The notes beneath the pieces were generated by a model. It did not search any database, was not told where the DNA came from, and worked only from the letters and a program-made list of their open reading frames with translations. Shown piece after piece: positions 1-11,196 of a stretch of DNA of 64,000 nucleotides. Where the stretch lies: positions 42,292,001-42,356,000 of the forward strand of contig NC_088357.1 of NCBI RefSeq assembly GCF_036884655.1, in the 5' to 3' direction. This stretch comes from Musa acuminata AAA Group (Eukaryota; Streptophyta; Magnoliopsida; Zingiberales; Musaceae). The first letter of the stretch is position 1; the number at the start of each line of letters is the position of its first letter. A program made the translations under genes and the position numbers.

Positions 1-1281
1 ATAACATATAGTACAAGAGAGAATAGACATCTTAAACATTGAATTCCAAGAAAGTTACATTGCATTCCCACCATGCATATATTACTTACTAGCTTAATCA
101 TTGTAGCTGATGTCCGCCTTTTCCCTTTTTTCTCTTTGGATTTTGCTGGCTGGCCACTCTGATAATTGCTCAATGAGAAAAGAAATTGAACATGGTGAGG
201 TGGTGTAGTTTCTTTTAAGTTGTTGATGTTGCAGACAAGTTTCTCAGCTGAATCTGCTGAAGTAAGCCACTATGTAAGCAGACTGCACACACCTCAATGG
301 AATCCAGCAGTGTATTCACACTTCTGCTTAGATGGAGGATGGAGTACTAAATGCTTCTGCTGGACTACATTCAATTTCTTGATGTTTGTGAGCTCTAATA
401 TTTGACACTGATGTGTTGAACAATTTATGACAACTTCTTGTTCCTCAATCTCTGGACAACATTGATTGTTTCTGGACAAGAAACAAATAATTGATGCTGC
501 AAATTAAGTTTCACTGCCTTCAGAAACAGTAGCAATAGGAAGGGTGGCAGCCTGGACAAATTCAACTGGTAACATATCAATTTGATTTCCAGGGAGAAGT
601 AGAAAATCCAAATGGCAGATGGATTCAAGATATGAGACTGGCAGGTAGATGATTTCTTTCTTAATCTACGGAATTAGCTAATTACCCTCATAATCTATAA
701 TCATGAAGCATAGAAATGACAGTAGGAACATAAACAAGGAAGGCATTGATTTTGTGCTAAGAATATATTTATCAGTGGTTGAGTTTAGGTGTTGCTTCAA
801 ATATGATATAATATTAATAGACCGACCATATAAAAGTGCTTTGAATGATGAAATCACCTGTTATGATCTCTATATTAAGATCTAAATGCATGTTCAGAAA
901 TACTTGCAGAATTCTTTATTTCTGGTTGATGGCAATGGGGAGGACAGCCATTTATGAATGTAGTTTTAGGCAAAGCTATAGAACTTATACCTTTATCATG
1001 ATCACTGTGGCTGAGAGAATCAATCCATCATAAACTTCCTTCAGAGAGCAGCATCACTTGTTGGTAATTGATCTCCAATTTCCATAGCTTCAAAATGACA
1101 ATAGATGGACAAGCCCCAAAATGCTAAACAAATACATGAAACATATATAGAACAGCAGAGTCAGTTGGAGTTGTTTTTGCTGATAGCATTACATCATAAT
1201 ACATATGGGCGACTTAGTGGAAAGGACCGTATGATCTCAAGCTGTAATAGTAAACGTGCCACCCAAGTTTCCTGCAACAGT
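1..1281. repeat. Tail block of unit 1, direct duplicate of 43162-44441
   Basis: This stretch aligns almost base for base with 43162-44441, so it is the distal end of the roughly 10-kb duplicated unit. Only short open frames occur in it and none resembles a known protein. Position 1 corresponds to about 43162, so the duplication probably continues left of the window. Around 570-645 a TTTCCAG/GTAGAT-bounded stretch looks like an exon, but no family was recognised. The last 150 bases are shared with the downstream flank of every RLP fragment in the array. Confidence 0.75.
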
Positions 1282-2455
1282 TCATGTGGTTCTTCTCGAC
1301 TTGGACTTCAGCCTTGCAAACCTTACTGCCAACTGCACGAAGACCCAATCACCAGTCTTGTCTGTCAAACGGAAGAGAGCAACCCTTAGAGACTGTTTCA
1401 TGATCATTATGCCAAAACAACTCCAAAACCCCACCACGAATCTCATGACGATGCTTGTAATTTCTAATACACCTTCAAGCTCGCCATCACTGTCTTCTTT
1501 GTCTTCTTCAATTGCTGCAGGAGGTAGGCTTCGATAAGCAACATCTCCAGGGCACACAGGCAGTGGCGTACCACAAAGGTCTTTGTTGCCAACATGGATT
1601 GAGGGGTCATTTAACGTGGACAATTGATTGCTTGTTGGAATGCTTCCTGACAAGTTGTTGTAAAATGAGACTCTAGTGGCTCAGGAAGGTGAGAGTAGAA
1701 AAGCTACGAGGAATATTTCCTGTCAAATGATTGTCGGACGAGCTAAGATATTGTATACCTGTAGACATATCCGAGAACCAAGCTGGAACTTTGCCCGCGA
1801 GTCCAACTCCAGATAGTTGAAGGCTTCTCAAATTAGTTTGGGGTCGAATCCAAGTAGGAAATCTAGTTCCTATATGACAGAAACTCATGTCAATAAATGA
1901 AGCATCAAAAGGGGGAAGCCAATTTGAAGGAGCTGTAAGATATGTCCAAATTTTCCAAGTTGAAGGAGCTGGGAAAAGTGTGCTTCAGTGATGTCGCCTT
2001 CTAGTGAGTTCGAGGAGAGGTCCAACCTGTACATTCCAGAAAATTGACCCAAATTATATGGAATAATGCCATTAAATTTGTTGCCCTCAATACGTAAGTA
2101 TGACAAGGCTGCTCCTCCACTACAATTCCGACAAACCATCAACTACATCTGTAAGCTCTCCATTGAAATTGTTAGAATTCAGACGTAGATCAGTTAAGTT
2201 GCACAAGCCACCTAAATTCCTCGGCATCTGCCCTGATAAGTGGTTGATCTGATATATCCAAGAACTGCAAGAGGTCGAGTTTGCCAATTGTTTCTGGTAG
2301 TTGCCCGGTAACAGAGTTCCGAGACAGATGTAAAACCTGCAAACTTTGAAGATTGCCAATGTGTGCAAGGCTGCTAGCATTAGTGAGCCATCTTAGAACA
2401 CTTGCATTACTTGAGTTCTAATAACCAGAGATATCGAGCATGACAATGGATGTCA
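1282..2455 (-). pseudogene. Truncated RLP (LRR receptor-like protein) fragment, unit 1
   Basis: A degraded copy of a membrane-anchored LRR receptor. Read on the minus strand it starts near 2455 in a mid-protein LRR (SIVMLDISGY followed by a stop). It then jumps to later LRRs and ends with a C-terminal Cys cap (CGTPLPVCPGD), an acidic stretch, a membrane helix (FVVGFWSCFG) and a basic tail at 1282. The reading frame breaks at least three times (near 1660, 1885 and 2130) and there is no start codon or signal peptide. Its tail (DGELEGVLE, KSKSRRTT) differs from the tail of the intact neighbours (GDRLETVWE, KSKQQSVT), so it comes from an older, separate RLP subtype. The same layout and the same frameshifts recur in the fragments at 17585, 27392 and 44442. 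Confidence 0.88.
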
Positions 2456-3009
2456 ACAGAAGACTACTAAACGCTACAAAAATTGGCAACAGAAGCTGCC
2501 ATATAAAATAACACAAAGAAAAGCATGTGTCGACATCCAATTAACGAGGCAATGTATCGAAAGGAAAGCGATAACAAAACGACGGTAGATAAAAAGTATT
2601 TGAAGAGATTAGAAGGAATGCATTACTTGATACTTGTTCCTTCTTTATTCTGACAGCATTGCATGATGATTACATACAGCATTACGTGAAAGCAGCTTGC
2701 GACCTCAAGATGTAATAATAAGCCCTTCAGCATACTTCTTTCTGCTTTATTATAATGTCATAAAGACAACGGTAGGGATGACTGACTTGAACATATTGAT
2801 TAGAACGACGGATGATGAAGTTTTTGAACTGATTAGAACAAACACATACATACTAATGAAGCAAAAGGCCATCAACTGCGATACCCTTTTCCTTCCTTAT
2901 TCTTACAACAGTACACCATATCATACGAGCTGGAATTAATAACTGGAAAAGCAACTTGGGACCTCCTTAAGATGTAACAGCAAACTCTTCAGTTCTTGCC
3001 ACCGATGGA
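2456..3009. repeat. Spacer between RLP fragment and intact RLP (unit 1)
   Basis: Non-coding spacer repeated at 18676-19195, 28476-29031 and 45616-46173, and partly at 42105-42475. It is the 3' flank of the intact RLP gene (minus strand), so transcript ends and polyadenylation signals should lie here. No gene is visible. Short frames in it are not kept intact between copies. Confidence 0.7.
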
Positions 3010-6000
3010 TCAAGTCACACTTTGCTGTTTGGACTTTAACCTTGCACATACGACTGCCAACTGCACGTAGCACCAATCGTAAGCCTTGTCGAAAAATCGA
3101 AAGAACGCAATCCTTATGCTCTGTTTCATGATCATTGTTCCAACAAAACTCCAAAAACCAACCACAAAACCCATGACGATGCTGGTAATTTCCCACACTG
3201 TTTCAAGCCTGTCACCGTTTTTCTCTTCCTGTTCATGAGGTGGACTTTGATGAGCTGCATCACCAGGGCACTCTGGCAGTGGCGTACCACAAAGGTATTC
3301 ATTATCATCATAGATTGACGCGTTGAAGGTAGACATTTGACCACCGGCTGTTGGAATTCTCCCTGACAAGTTATTGTGAGAGAGATTCAAGTGGCTTAGG
3401 AAGTTGAGAGATGAAATGCTGGAAGGAATATCTCCTGTGAGATTGTTCATTGATAAGTCAAGTGATTCCAGTTGTTCCATGGAACCAATGTTTTCTGGAA
3501 TAGCTCCTGTCAAATGATTATTGGATAAGTTGAGAAAGTGCAATCCATGAAGTTTCGTAAGCTCTTTTGGGATCTCGCCGGAAAGATTATTGTTTGATAG
3601 GTCTATGCTTGTTACAAGTGACAGAATTGTGGTGTATTGGATGTCATATCCTTTTGCTGTTATTACTATGCTCTCGCCATAGTAACCACCATCAACAAGA
3701 TCAAGCAACGATGCAGTATCATGTTGTATCTCAACCATAGCCCTACAATTTCTTAGAGATGAAGGTATGCTACCAGAAAGATGGTTGGAAGAAAGATCCA
3801 AAACCTGAAGAGAAGTGAGATTTGCTATGTGCACTGGAATGGTACCATGAAATAGGTTTGACTTCAAACTAAAAACTCTCAAGGATAAAAGGTTTTCTCC
3901 CACCCATGTTGGTATTTCATCAAACAAATTATTTTCACCAAGATCAAGAGTAACCAATTGTTCACAATGTTTCAAGAAGGAAGGAAATCTTCCAGATAGG
4001 TTGTTGTGGTTCAAATGCAAGGACTGTAGAGAAGTTGGGAATGATTTATAACACTTTGGGATTTTTCCAGATAAATTATTGTTTGATAGGTCGAGGACTT
4101 CAAGATATTTAAGATTGCAAAAAAAGAAAGGAAAACTGCCATTGATATTGTTATGGGACAAAGATAATACTTGGAGGCTTGAAGCATTTGTAAAACTCAT
4201 CGGAATAGGTCCAACAAATGAATTATTGGAGAGATCCATGATTATCATTGGAACTGAGTGTAGAGGACCATTTAAGTTATTAGAACTCAAGTTAAGACTC
4301 CGCAAACCTTTTGAGAAATCTGAAAACCAAGTTGGAAGGTTGCCTAAGAGTCCAACTCCAGATAAAGAAAGATCTCCCAAATTTGTTTGTGTCTGAATCC
4401 AAGCAGGAAATTTAGTTCTTAGTTGACATGAGCTCATGAAAATACTGTAGGCATTAAAAGGTGGAAACCAATCATTGGGTAGGATCACATTCAAGGAGTT
4501 ATAAGATACGTCCAAGTGTTCCAAGTTGATGAGTTTGGAAAAGTGTGCTTCGGTGATATTACCTTCCAACAAATTTGAGGAGAGGTCCAATACTTGTAAT
4601 GCAGATAATTGACCCATACTTAAAGGAACAATCCCACTCAAATTGTTGCCACTAATAGATAAATATAGAGCGGCTCTTTGTTCACAATATAGAGAACTAT
4701 CAATTAGATCGGTTAACTCTCCACCGATATCATTATGTGATAAATCTATAAAACTCAAATTGCAGAGCTCATTCAAAGTCCCAGGTACTAACCTTGTCAA
4801 ATGGTTATATGATGCATCCAGGATTTGCAAATTGTAGAGTCTGTTGATGGTCTCTGGTATCTGCCCAGTAATAAAATTATCAATTAAATATAGAGATTGC
4901 ATATTTTGAAGATTCCCTATCGTTTCTGGTATTTGTCCTGAAATCTGATTTCCGAACAAGAATAAGCTCTCCAAGTTGATTAGATCACCAAAAGCCATCG
5001 GTATACTTCCAGTAATATTATTGTTCGAGAGATCCAAGTATTTTAGATTAGTGAGATTCCCCATAGCTCGTGGAATTTCTCCAGTAATGTGATTAGATCT
5101 CAAATTTAAATATCGCAAGCTGCTTGTAAAAGTTTTCATCATTTTTGGAATATGTCCATTCAGCTTGTTATCATCTAATGCAAGGTACTCCAGGGGCCCA
5201 AGACTCCACAAGATTTGTGTAATATCTCCACTTAATAAATTCCAACTTAAATCCAAATGCTTCAAGCTCCTGCTTACATTCATTATTATTCCAAAAATTT
5301 CTCCTTTGATACCATTGTATTGCAAATCCAAGTCTTTCAAATTAGTCAGAGCTCCTAGAGTGACTTGTAGTGAATCAATATCAACACCACTGCAGTCAAA
5401 AAGATTAAGATATATAAGGCTGCTAGCATGAGAGAGCCATCTTAGAATTGTTGTGTTCAAGTTGGAATAACCAGAGAGATCCAGCTTTACAATTGAAGTC
5501 AAATTAAATGGGGGCAAAGGTGATGGAACACAAGGGAGATTTGCCCACCCCAAGTGCAATACTTTAAGACTGGGGATCCAATTAACTTGGTGAAGCCAAT
5601 TAGTTGCTTTAGAGAGATCGACAAAACTCATATCAACATATTTTAGAGAAGGAATTTGGGAGAGCCATTCAAGGTCATCAGCTCGTAGATCAGTAAATCC
5701 ACATCCTCCAAGATCGAGGAAGTGTAGGTTGGAGAGGTTCCCCAGTTGAGAAGGTATTAGTCCACCAAACATGGCATTGGATAGGTTAAGATATTCCAAA
5801 TGCACAAGTGAAGCAATCATGTGGGGAATGTGGGCGTCGGAGAAATTATTCATGCTCAAATCCAGATATTTCAAATGCTTCAGATCACGCAAAGCAGGAT
5901 TTACCTCGCTTGCACCCATCCCTTCTAACATGAAGCACATATCGTCATCGTCATCCAAATCATATGTGTAGAAATTGTGAGTGTCGAGATAGTGGAGGTC

Positions 6001-6303
6001 GAGCTTGATGACATGGCTGGTGTTGTCATCGCAGGTCACTCCTCTCCAGTTACAGCAATCTTCACCGATCCAAGAAGAGAATCTTTTGCCGGAGTCGTAC
6101 ATATCGGATCTGATGGCTAGGAGAGCTCTCCTCTCGCTCTCTATGCAGCTTCCCCCCTTCGCCCCGAGATGGCCATCATGATCCCCCCCGGCATGGCCGA
6201 GACAACAGGAGATGACTCCAAAGTTCATAATTACGGCCGTGAGCATGGTGACATGCTTTGAGCAAATAGATTCGCCATTGCAGCCAACGCCAACAACAGC
6301 CAT
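3010..6303 (-). CDS. LRR receptor-like protein (EIX2/Cf-9 type), RLP-1, 1097 aa
   Basis: A predicted cell-surface receptor with no kinase domain. Seen in the sequence: a hydrophobic signal peptide (about residues 15-36), an N-terminal LRR cap (C53, paired C83-C84, C91, with the GEDCC-WRGVTC pattern), then about 30 plant-type LRRs (LxxLxxLxLSxNxLxGxIP). An island around 850-890 (KGYDIQYTTIL) is followed by the last four LRRs, a C-terminal cap (C1005, C1012), an acidic stretch (HEQEEKNGDRLE), one membrane helix at about 1038-1060 with a GxxxG motif, and a tail of about 35 residues. There is no intron. Proteins of this family bind microbial or apoplastic ligands and signal through SOBIR1 and BAK1; that role is inferred here. 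The start is the first ATG about 65 bases below a TATA box. A fungal-elicitor or a developmental RLP cannot be told apart from sequence alone. Confidence 0.93.
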   Translation of the reverse strand: MAVVGVGCNGESICSKHVTMLTAVIMNFGVISCCLGHAGGDHDGHLGAKGGSCIESERRALLAIRSDMYDSGKRFSSWIGEDCCNWRGVTCDDNTSHVIKLDLHYLDTHNFYTYDLDDDDDMCFMLEGMGASEVNPALRDLKHLKYLDLSMNNFSDAHIPHMIASLVHLEYLNLSNAMFGGLIPSQLGNLSNLHFLDLGGCGFTDLRADDLEWLSQIPSLKYVDMSFVDLSKATNWLHQVNWIPSLKVLHLGWANLPCVPSPLPPFNLTSIVKLDLSGYSNLNTTILRWLSHASSLIYLNLFDCSGVDIDSLQVTLGALTNLKDLDLQYNGIKGEIFGIIMNVSRSLKHLDLSWNLLSGDITQILWSLGPLEYLALDDNKLNGHIPKMMKTFTSSLRYLNLRSNHITGEIPRAMGNLTNLKYLDLSNNNITGSIPMAFGDLINLESLFLFGNQISGQIPETIGNLQNMQSLYLIDNFITGQIPETINRLYNLQILDASYNHLTRLVPGTLNELCNLSFIDLSHNDIGGELTDLIDSSLYCEQRAALYLSISGNNLSGIVPLSMGQLSALQVLDLSSNLLEGNITEAHFSKLINLEHLDVSYNSLNVILPNDWFPPFNAYSIFMSSCQLRTKFPAWIQTQTNLGDLSLSGVGLLGNLPTWFSDFSKGLRSLNLSSNNLNGPLHSVPMIIMDLSNNSFVGPIPMSFTNASSLQVLSLSHNNINGSFPFFFCNLKYLEVLDLSNNNLSGKIPKCYKSFPTSLQSLHLNHNNLSGRFPSFLKHCEQLVTLDLGENNLFDEIPTWVGENLLSLRVFSLKSNLFHGTIPVHIANLTSLQVLDLSSNHLSGSIPSSLRNCRAMVEIQHDTASLLDLVDGGYYGESIVITAKGYDIQYTTILSLVTSIDLSNNNLSGEIPKELTKLHGLHFLNLSNNHLTGAIPENIGSMEQLESLDLSMNNLTGDIPSSISSLNFLSHLNLSHNNLSGRIPTAGGQMSTFNASIYDDNEYLCGTPLPECPGDAAHQSPPHEQEEKNGDRLETVWEITSIVMGFVVGFWSFVGTMIMKQSIRIAFFRFFDKAYDWCYVQLAVVCARLKSKQQSVT

Positions 6304-6367
6304 TGAGTAAGCTTTCAGAGATGATGAAGTTTAAGGTGTGAGGTTGGAAAGTGGCTCCATAAATACA

Positions 6368-6373
6368 TTTATA
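6368..6373 (-). promoter_or_regulatory. TATA box of RLP-1
   Basis: On the minus strand this reads TATAAA within TTCTATAAATG, 65-70 bases before the ATG. The same element at the same distance precedes RLP-2 and RLP-4, and a TATATA variant precedes RLP-3. The predicted 5' leader is therefore only about 35-40 bases. Confidence 0.65.
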
Positions 6374-6739
6374 GAATGACACCGAACCTCACTTGAGGAC
6401 TGATGAATCTCAAGGACCGGTGTTGCTGACATGACGTGATAAATGGTTTGGAATGGGCTGGCAAATCTTTCTAGATGATTCTTGCAACCTTAATTCTGAG
6501 ACTCCTAGTGAAGAATGTGATATTAATATTAATATTTATTATCTGAGAATATTATAAGAAAGCAAATCTTTTGTTGTTAACATTCTAAAAAGGTGGAAAT
6601 GAGTTGTGGAATGACCACTATTAAGCACACTATCTTATATATTTTTTTACACTCTAAATTTAGCTTAATTTACATATATCTCAAAAATAATTTTTGTGGG
6701 TTTAAGGTCTTCGTATTCTTGTAGTATGATTACAATACA

Positions 6740-6751
6740 AGTCAAAGTCAA
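6740..6751 (-). promoter_or_regulatory. Paired W-box cores upstream of RLP-1
   Basis: The minus strand reads TTGACTTTGACT, two W-box cores (TTGACY, the WRKY binding site) six bases apart, about 440 bases upstream of the RLP-1 ATG. The pair is retained in the corresponding spacer position of all four intact genes. WRKY control is an inference. Confidence 0.4.
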
Positions 6752-8175
6752 ATAAATATCTATCTTTTATCTCTTGAGCAATAGTAATGACCTGTTCCAA
6801 TGAGATGATAAATGGATTGATATTTTTGGATCCTCCATTAATTTTTTGGATTCTTCTCTTAGCCCACCGTGTCAAGTGGACAAGAAATATCATGTTCAAT
6901 GTTTCATATATGTGAGTTTTCCTATTTATAATTTCATGTTCAATTTTTTTTAACTAGACAAATTTTGTTGAATTAGAAAAAACATTTATATAAAAAGATT
7001 TTTTTTTTAGAAAATAAAAACCAGTCACTTTTGCTCAATTATACCACTGAAACTGTTCCAATATATGTACAATCAATATTAGAATAACATTCATCATGTC
7101 ATGGCAATTACGTTTTCGTACCCACTTAACACGTCCCATTGAGAAGTCTCGTGACGTATTGAGTGATTTGATAGGGGATGGAATTGAACGAGAAAGTCTA
7201 AAGTCTTGAAATTTGATTTCGTCTTTCGATCATTTCTTCATGTCTCATTCTAACTCACCCCCTCTCAAGGGGGGAACAAGAGAGATCGCTGTTTGCTTGT
7301 CATGTGCATTTTCTTCTCTCTTTCCTTCTTTTTACTTTTTCTTTTATCTTCTTGGATGCATAGATGCTAAGTATATCCATTTCTATTTTTATTAGATATG
7401 TATAAATTGTATGATAGAACGTTTCAACTCATCCATCATTTATCGACTTCTCATATTTCTATAATCTATTGATTGAATTTTTTCATGTCATGTGATATGG
7501 GCAAACCTAAAGAAATACTTAATATATAAGGGAATTGGGTGATGATAGCTAATAAATAAAAAATTAAACTAGAGATAGAAAAAAAGAAAAATCTTATTTA
7601 CAAAAAATATTAATTTAAGGAGGAAGACTTTGAAATATTCTTGTGACTTACTTTAGTGAAATATATGCCTTTATTGTGAATTGATCTCCAAGAAGAGAGG
7701 AATAGTTTTAGACTTGCTCAAAGACCTCTGATTTAAGAAAAAATTATGGCCTTTGCATCACTCATACATTTTGGAAAAAATAATACTATTATCACGATCC
7801 CATTATAATTCTTGGTTTTTTTCACATAGGTCATAAAAATGAAAAAAAAGTAACTAATAAAGAAGAAAATAAAATCGCATCAAGATGATTCAATATGTGT
7901 CATTTGGTCATCTTTTGGTAAAATAAACTTCTTGAATTGTATTATAAAATAATCTTCCTTCTTTATATATCATGTTCTTCCTTTCTTATAAGATGATAAT
8001 TCTTACCATCTTTTCTTTTATTTATATTTTTCTTCTTATTTATTGACAATCTTGAAAATAAGATCATGAATATGTAGGATATTATTGTGTGACAATTTGA
8101 ATATGTCAATTGAACTGTGCAATCCAATGATGCACGAATAAATCATGGATTGAGATATAACAAGAGAATCAATTT

Positions 8176-8198
8176 TATATATATATATATATATATAT
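8176..8198. repeat. TA microsatellite at the R-a/R-b boundary
   Basis: An uninterrupted TA dinucleotide run. Equivalent runs sit at the same module boundary near 25090, 52003 and 54205. Confidence 0.9.
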
Positions 8199-8199
8199 C

Positions 8200-8694
8200 A
8201 ACTCATCAATCAATCTGTAGGAAAGATGAGGTTCCCACTTTCCAACATTTATGGTATGACTATGATTGAGTCGTGATATGATGAATGAGTTGGAACAGCC
8301 AATCTTTCTCGATGACTCTTGAAACATTAATTGAAATGTGAAATATGATTGTGGATATATCTCAAGATTAGTTATTATAGGTAAAAACTCTTTTCACCCT
8401 GAACCATTTGTGATGTGGCTACGATGAAAATCAAAGTTAAGTAGATATCTATCTTTGTCTGATGAAATATTTTATAATATATTTATGGTGTGGATTAGTT
8501 TATTAAATCTTCTTCTATTGATTTATCTTCCTAACATACTGTGTCGCTCTTATACACATCTTTTCCTAACATACATCGTTCTCTATATATACTTTCATAT
8601 TCAATTAATTTTTACTTATATAAAAATAAGTAATTTATTTAAAAAATAATTTTAGTGTTGGTCTTACCCTTTAGCACACACAAATGAAACCATC

Positions 8695-8725
<31 letters not shown>

Positions 8726-9584
8726 TTCTCTTCGCATATATTTAATCATTGTCAAGTTAGGTTTCTCATAGTTTTTTGATTAATTAAAGAAAAAAAAGTG
8801 ATTAAGATATGAGAGAGAAAAAACAACAGATGATTCCGATATATAAGTTGGGAAGGGTCCAAACTTTCATCCGCCAATTATTTGAAGGTTGACGAAGTGA
8901 AGCAAGCGAGTCTTTCTACAAATAAGTCTCGGAAGTTGATGTCACTACGGAATCTTTCTTAATGTCTCATTCTAACTCACCCCCGTCAAGTGGGAAAGTG
9001 AGAGGTTTTGTCCCTGTTTGGTTGCCTAGCATGCGGATCTTTCTCTCTTACTTGCTGTTTACCTTTTTTTTATCATTTTTAATATGTAATTAATACGTAT
9101 ATATTTTTTAATTTTATTGGATATGCATAAATAATATTTTGAGAGGACAGTACGACTCATCCATTTATCGAGTTCTCAGAATATTTTTTATATGTCGTAC
9201 AATCATAAGGGAATGCTTAATCTATGAGAGAATTGAATGGGTGGACAATACATAAGAAAAGAAAAAAAATGGAGAGAAAATGATAAATTTTTATTTTTAG
9301 AAATATTATTTTAAGTAATAAAAAACGAGTGTTAGAATTTAATGTGTACCAAAATGGTCAAATAAGAGGGCTCTTTGATTGTTGCACCGATGCATCTCCT
9401 TCCACAACCACAGCAACACCAATTTATCTGCATACAAAGCAAGAAGTGGAGATTCTCATAGGCCACCATCTGGGACACCCAATCCAAATCCACATTAAAT
9501 GGACATGAGAGATCAATCTCCACATACATCCGGACAAATTTCTCATGTTCAAATTTCAGCGATCAAATTATATATTCCAACAAT
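8200..9584. repeat. Spacer module R-b, copy in unit 1
   Basis: AT-rich non-coding module beginning after the TA run with an AATCAATCT...CTCCAACATTTATGGT-like block. It contains an AAT trinucleotide run at 8695-8724 and ends with a block around 9340-9580 (ACCAAAATGGTCAAATAAGAGGGC) that is also found at 52980-53230. Other copies are at 25190-26340, 52044-53400 and, partly, 54258-54900. No gene is visible. Confidence 0.7.
8695..8724. repeat. AAT trinucleotide microsatellite
   Basis: About ten AAT units inside module R-b. Length-variable copies occur at the same place in the other R-b modules (25663-25695 and 52366-52423). Confidence 0.9.
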
Positions 9585-10735
9585 AGATATTTGAGCATAG
9601 TGATACTGTGTAGAGTGGATTAATTTAGATCTATTCAAAATGAGTAAAGTATTTTGTTGGATATATCTCAAGAATAATTAATGGGGGCATAAAGTCTTTA
9701 AAGCATTTGTGGTATGGCTATGATACAAGTTGAAGTAAAAAATTAAACAGATATCTATATTTATCTCTGGGATGGTAGCAATAACATGTTCTAATGAGGT
9801 GATAATTGGATTGGTTTCTTAGATCCTCCTTGTTGATATCTTGGATCCTTTTTCTGATTTGTGGACTTTCCTATTTGTAATTTCATGTTCAATTTTTTTT
9901 TTTAAGTAGACAAATTTCATTGAATAGAAAAACCATTTTCAATTATTTGTACATATAAAAAAAATTAATTTTTTTAGAAAATAATTTTAAACTAGGCCCT
10001 GCTCTTCGGCACACAGAAATGAAACACTAAAAAAAATATTCTAAATATTCAATCTTTAAAGTGACTTTCCAGTGATTTTTGAATCAAGTAAAGAATCAAA
10101 GGATAATTCCATCCTTCAAAAAGTTGAGGAGGATCCAAACTTCCATCCTTCAAAAAAAAAAAAACAAAGTCATCCTTATCCAATTGTTTCTTAATTACTT
10201 GATTAATTAGTAGGGGTCATGACCATGACCATAGGTGACATAATCAATATTAGGATAACATTCATCAGGATATGACAATTGAGCTTTCATGCCCCACTTC
10301 ACATGTCGCGTTGAGAAGTCTCATGACGTGTTCGAATGGTTTGATGGGGATGGAATGAAACGACCGAGTCAAAGTCTTAAAAATTAATTTTATATTTTGA
10401 TTATTTGTGGATGTCTTATTCTAACTCACCTGTGGAGAGGGAATGAGAAAGGTCACTGTTTGCTTGTCGAGCATGTGCACCTTCCTTAATGCATAACTAA
10501 TAAGTATATTTATTTTTATTTTTATTGGATATGTATAAATAATATTTTTATGGAACGTTACAACTCATCCATTTATTGACTTCTCATATTTTCATAATCT
10601 ATTAACTGAATTTTGGGAATTCGGTGAGGATTTATAATAAATAAAAATTTAAAACAAAGACAGAAAGTAAGAAAAATCTGATTTGTAAAAATATTAATTT
10701 ATGGAGGAGGACTTTGAAATATTCTTTTGACTTCC
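9585..10735. repeat. Extra R-a module, left half, split by an LTR element
   Basis: This repeats the R-a spacer from the GGATATATCTCAAGAATAATTA block onward, but no RLP gene is attached to it. It breaks off at 10735 in GACTTCC, where the LTR element begins, and resumes at 16813 with TTACGTTATTGAAAT. The intact module elsewhere reads GACTTACGTTGTTGAAAT (near 24160), which fixes the insertion point. Confidence 0.75.
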
Positions 10736-11183
10736 TGTCACGGACTTAGCTGGTTTTGCCTAAGTCGTACGACACCCTTATGTGTCCGTCCGTAAAGGTC
10801 AACCTCCCCGAAGCCTCCCATGGTCTATTAAGACCCACAAAAGAGAAAACGGGTTAGAAAAAATGCCTCACTCGGGATCTACAAGCAAACATTCCAGGAA
10901 ACACTTCATAGACAATACAAATTACAAATAGACTTTACAAGCTCTGAACAGTTGCACAACAAAGGGTCAAAATGGTTCATTACATATCAAAAATCTCTCA
11001 CTAAGTGTCCACATGACACAATCTTTATTTACAAACCTAAAACGACCACCAAACCCAACTAAAATGGGACTATTAAGCCTTCGGCTGTCCCTCTACATGC
11101 TAAGCAAAGTATGAACATACCAAAAGACACGGACATACATAAGCATTACATCAAACATCTTATTTAGAAATTTGTCTGTGACA
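10736..11183 (-). repeat. 3' LTR of the minus-strand LARD-like element
   Basis: 448 bases bounded by TGTCACGG and GTGACA. It matches 16368-16812 along its length with scattered substitutions and small indels. It is the 3' LTR because the polypurine tract adjoins its inner edge. Confidence 0.88.
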
Positions 11184-11196
11184 TTCTCCCCCACTT
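11184..11196 (-). other. Polypurine tract of the LARD-like element
   Basis: The minus strand reads AAGTGGGGGAGAA immediately before the LTR, as expected for the plus-strand DNA primer of an LTR retrotransposon. Confidence 0.75.

Larger units (their letters stand above)
6304..8175. repeat. Spacer module R-a, copy upstream of RLP-1
   Basis: AT-rich non-coding spacer holding the RLP-1 promoter at its left end. It is recognisable in other copies by landmarks in fixed order: GGTTTGGAATGGGCTGGC, then TTTTGTTGTTAACATTCT, then AGTCAAAGTCAA, then a TCTCATGACGTG-like block, then TTTTTATTGGATATGTATAAAT, then ATCATGTTCTTCCTTTCTTA. Copies lie at 22355-24940, 32707-34982, 38695-40330 and 49618-52002, with a split copy at 9585-10735 plus 16813-17065. 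No gene is visible in it. Confidence 0.75.

Noticed and set aside
585..660. Exon-like segment (TTTCCAG ... GTAGAT), also at 43745-43805
   Set aside because: One plausible exon alone, without neighbouring exons or a recognisable family, is not enough to call a gene.
3010..3200. Possible receptor kinase domain after the membrane helix
   Set aside because: Only about 35 tail residues follow the helix. The downstream frame is spacer, so these are receptor-like proteins, not receptor kinases.
8695..8724. Regular AAT repeats considered as an array of the CRISPR type
   Set aside because: Simple trinucleotide microsatellite in plant DNA with no spacers.
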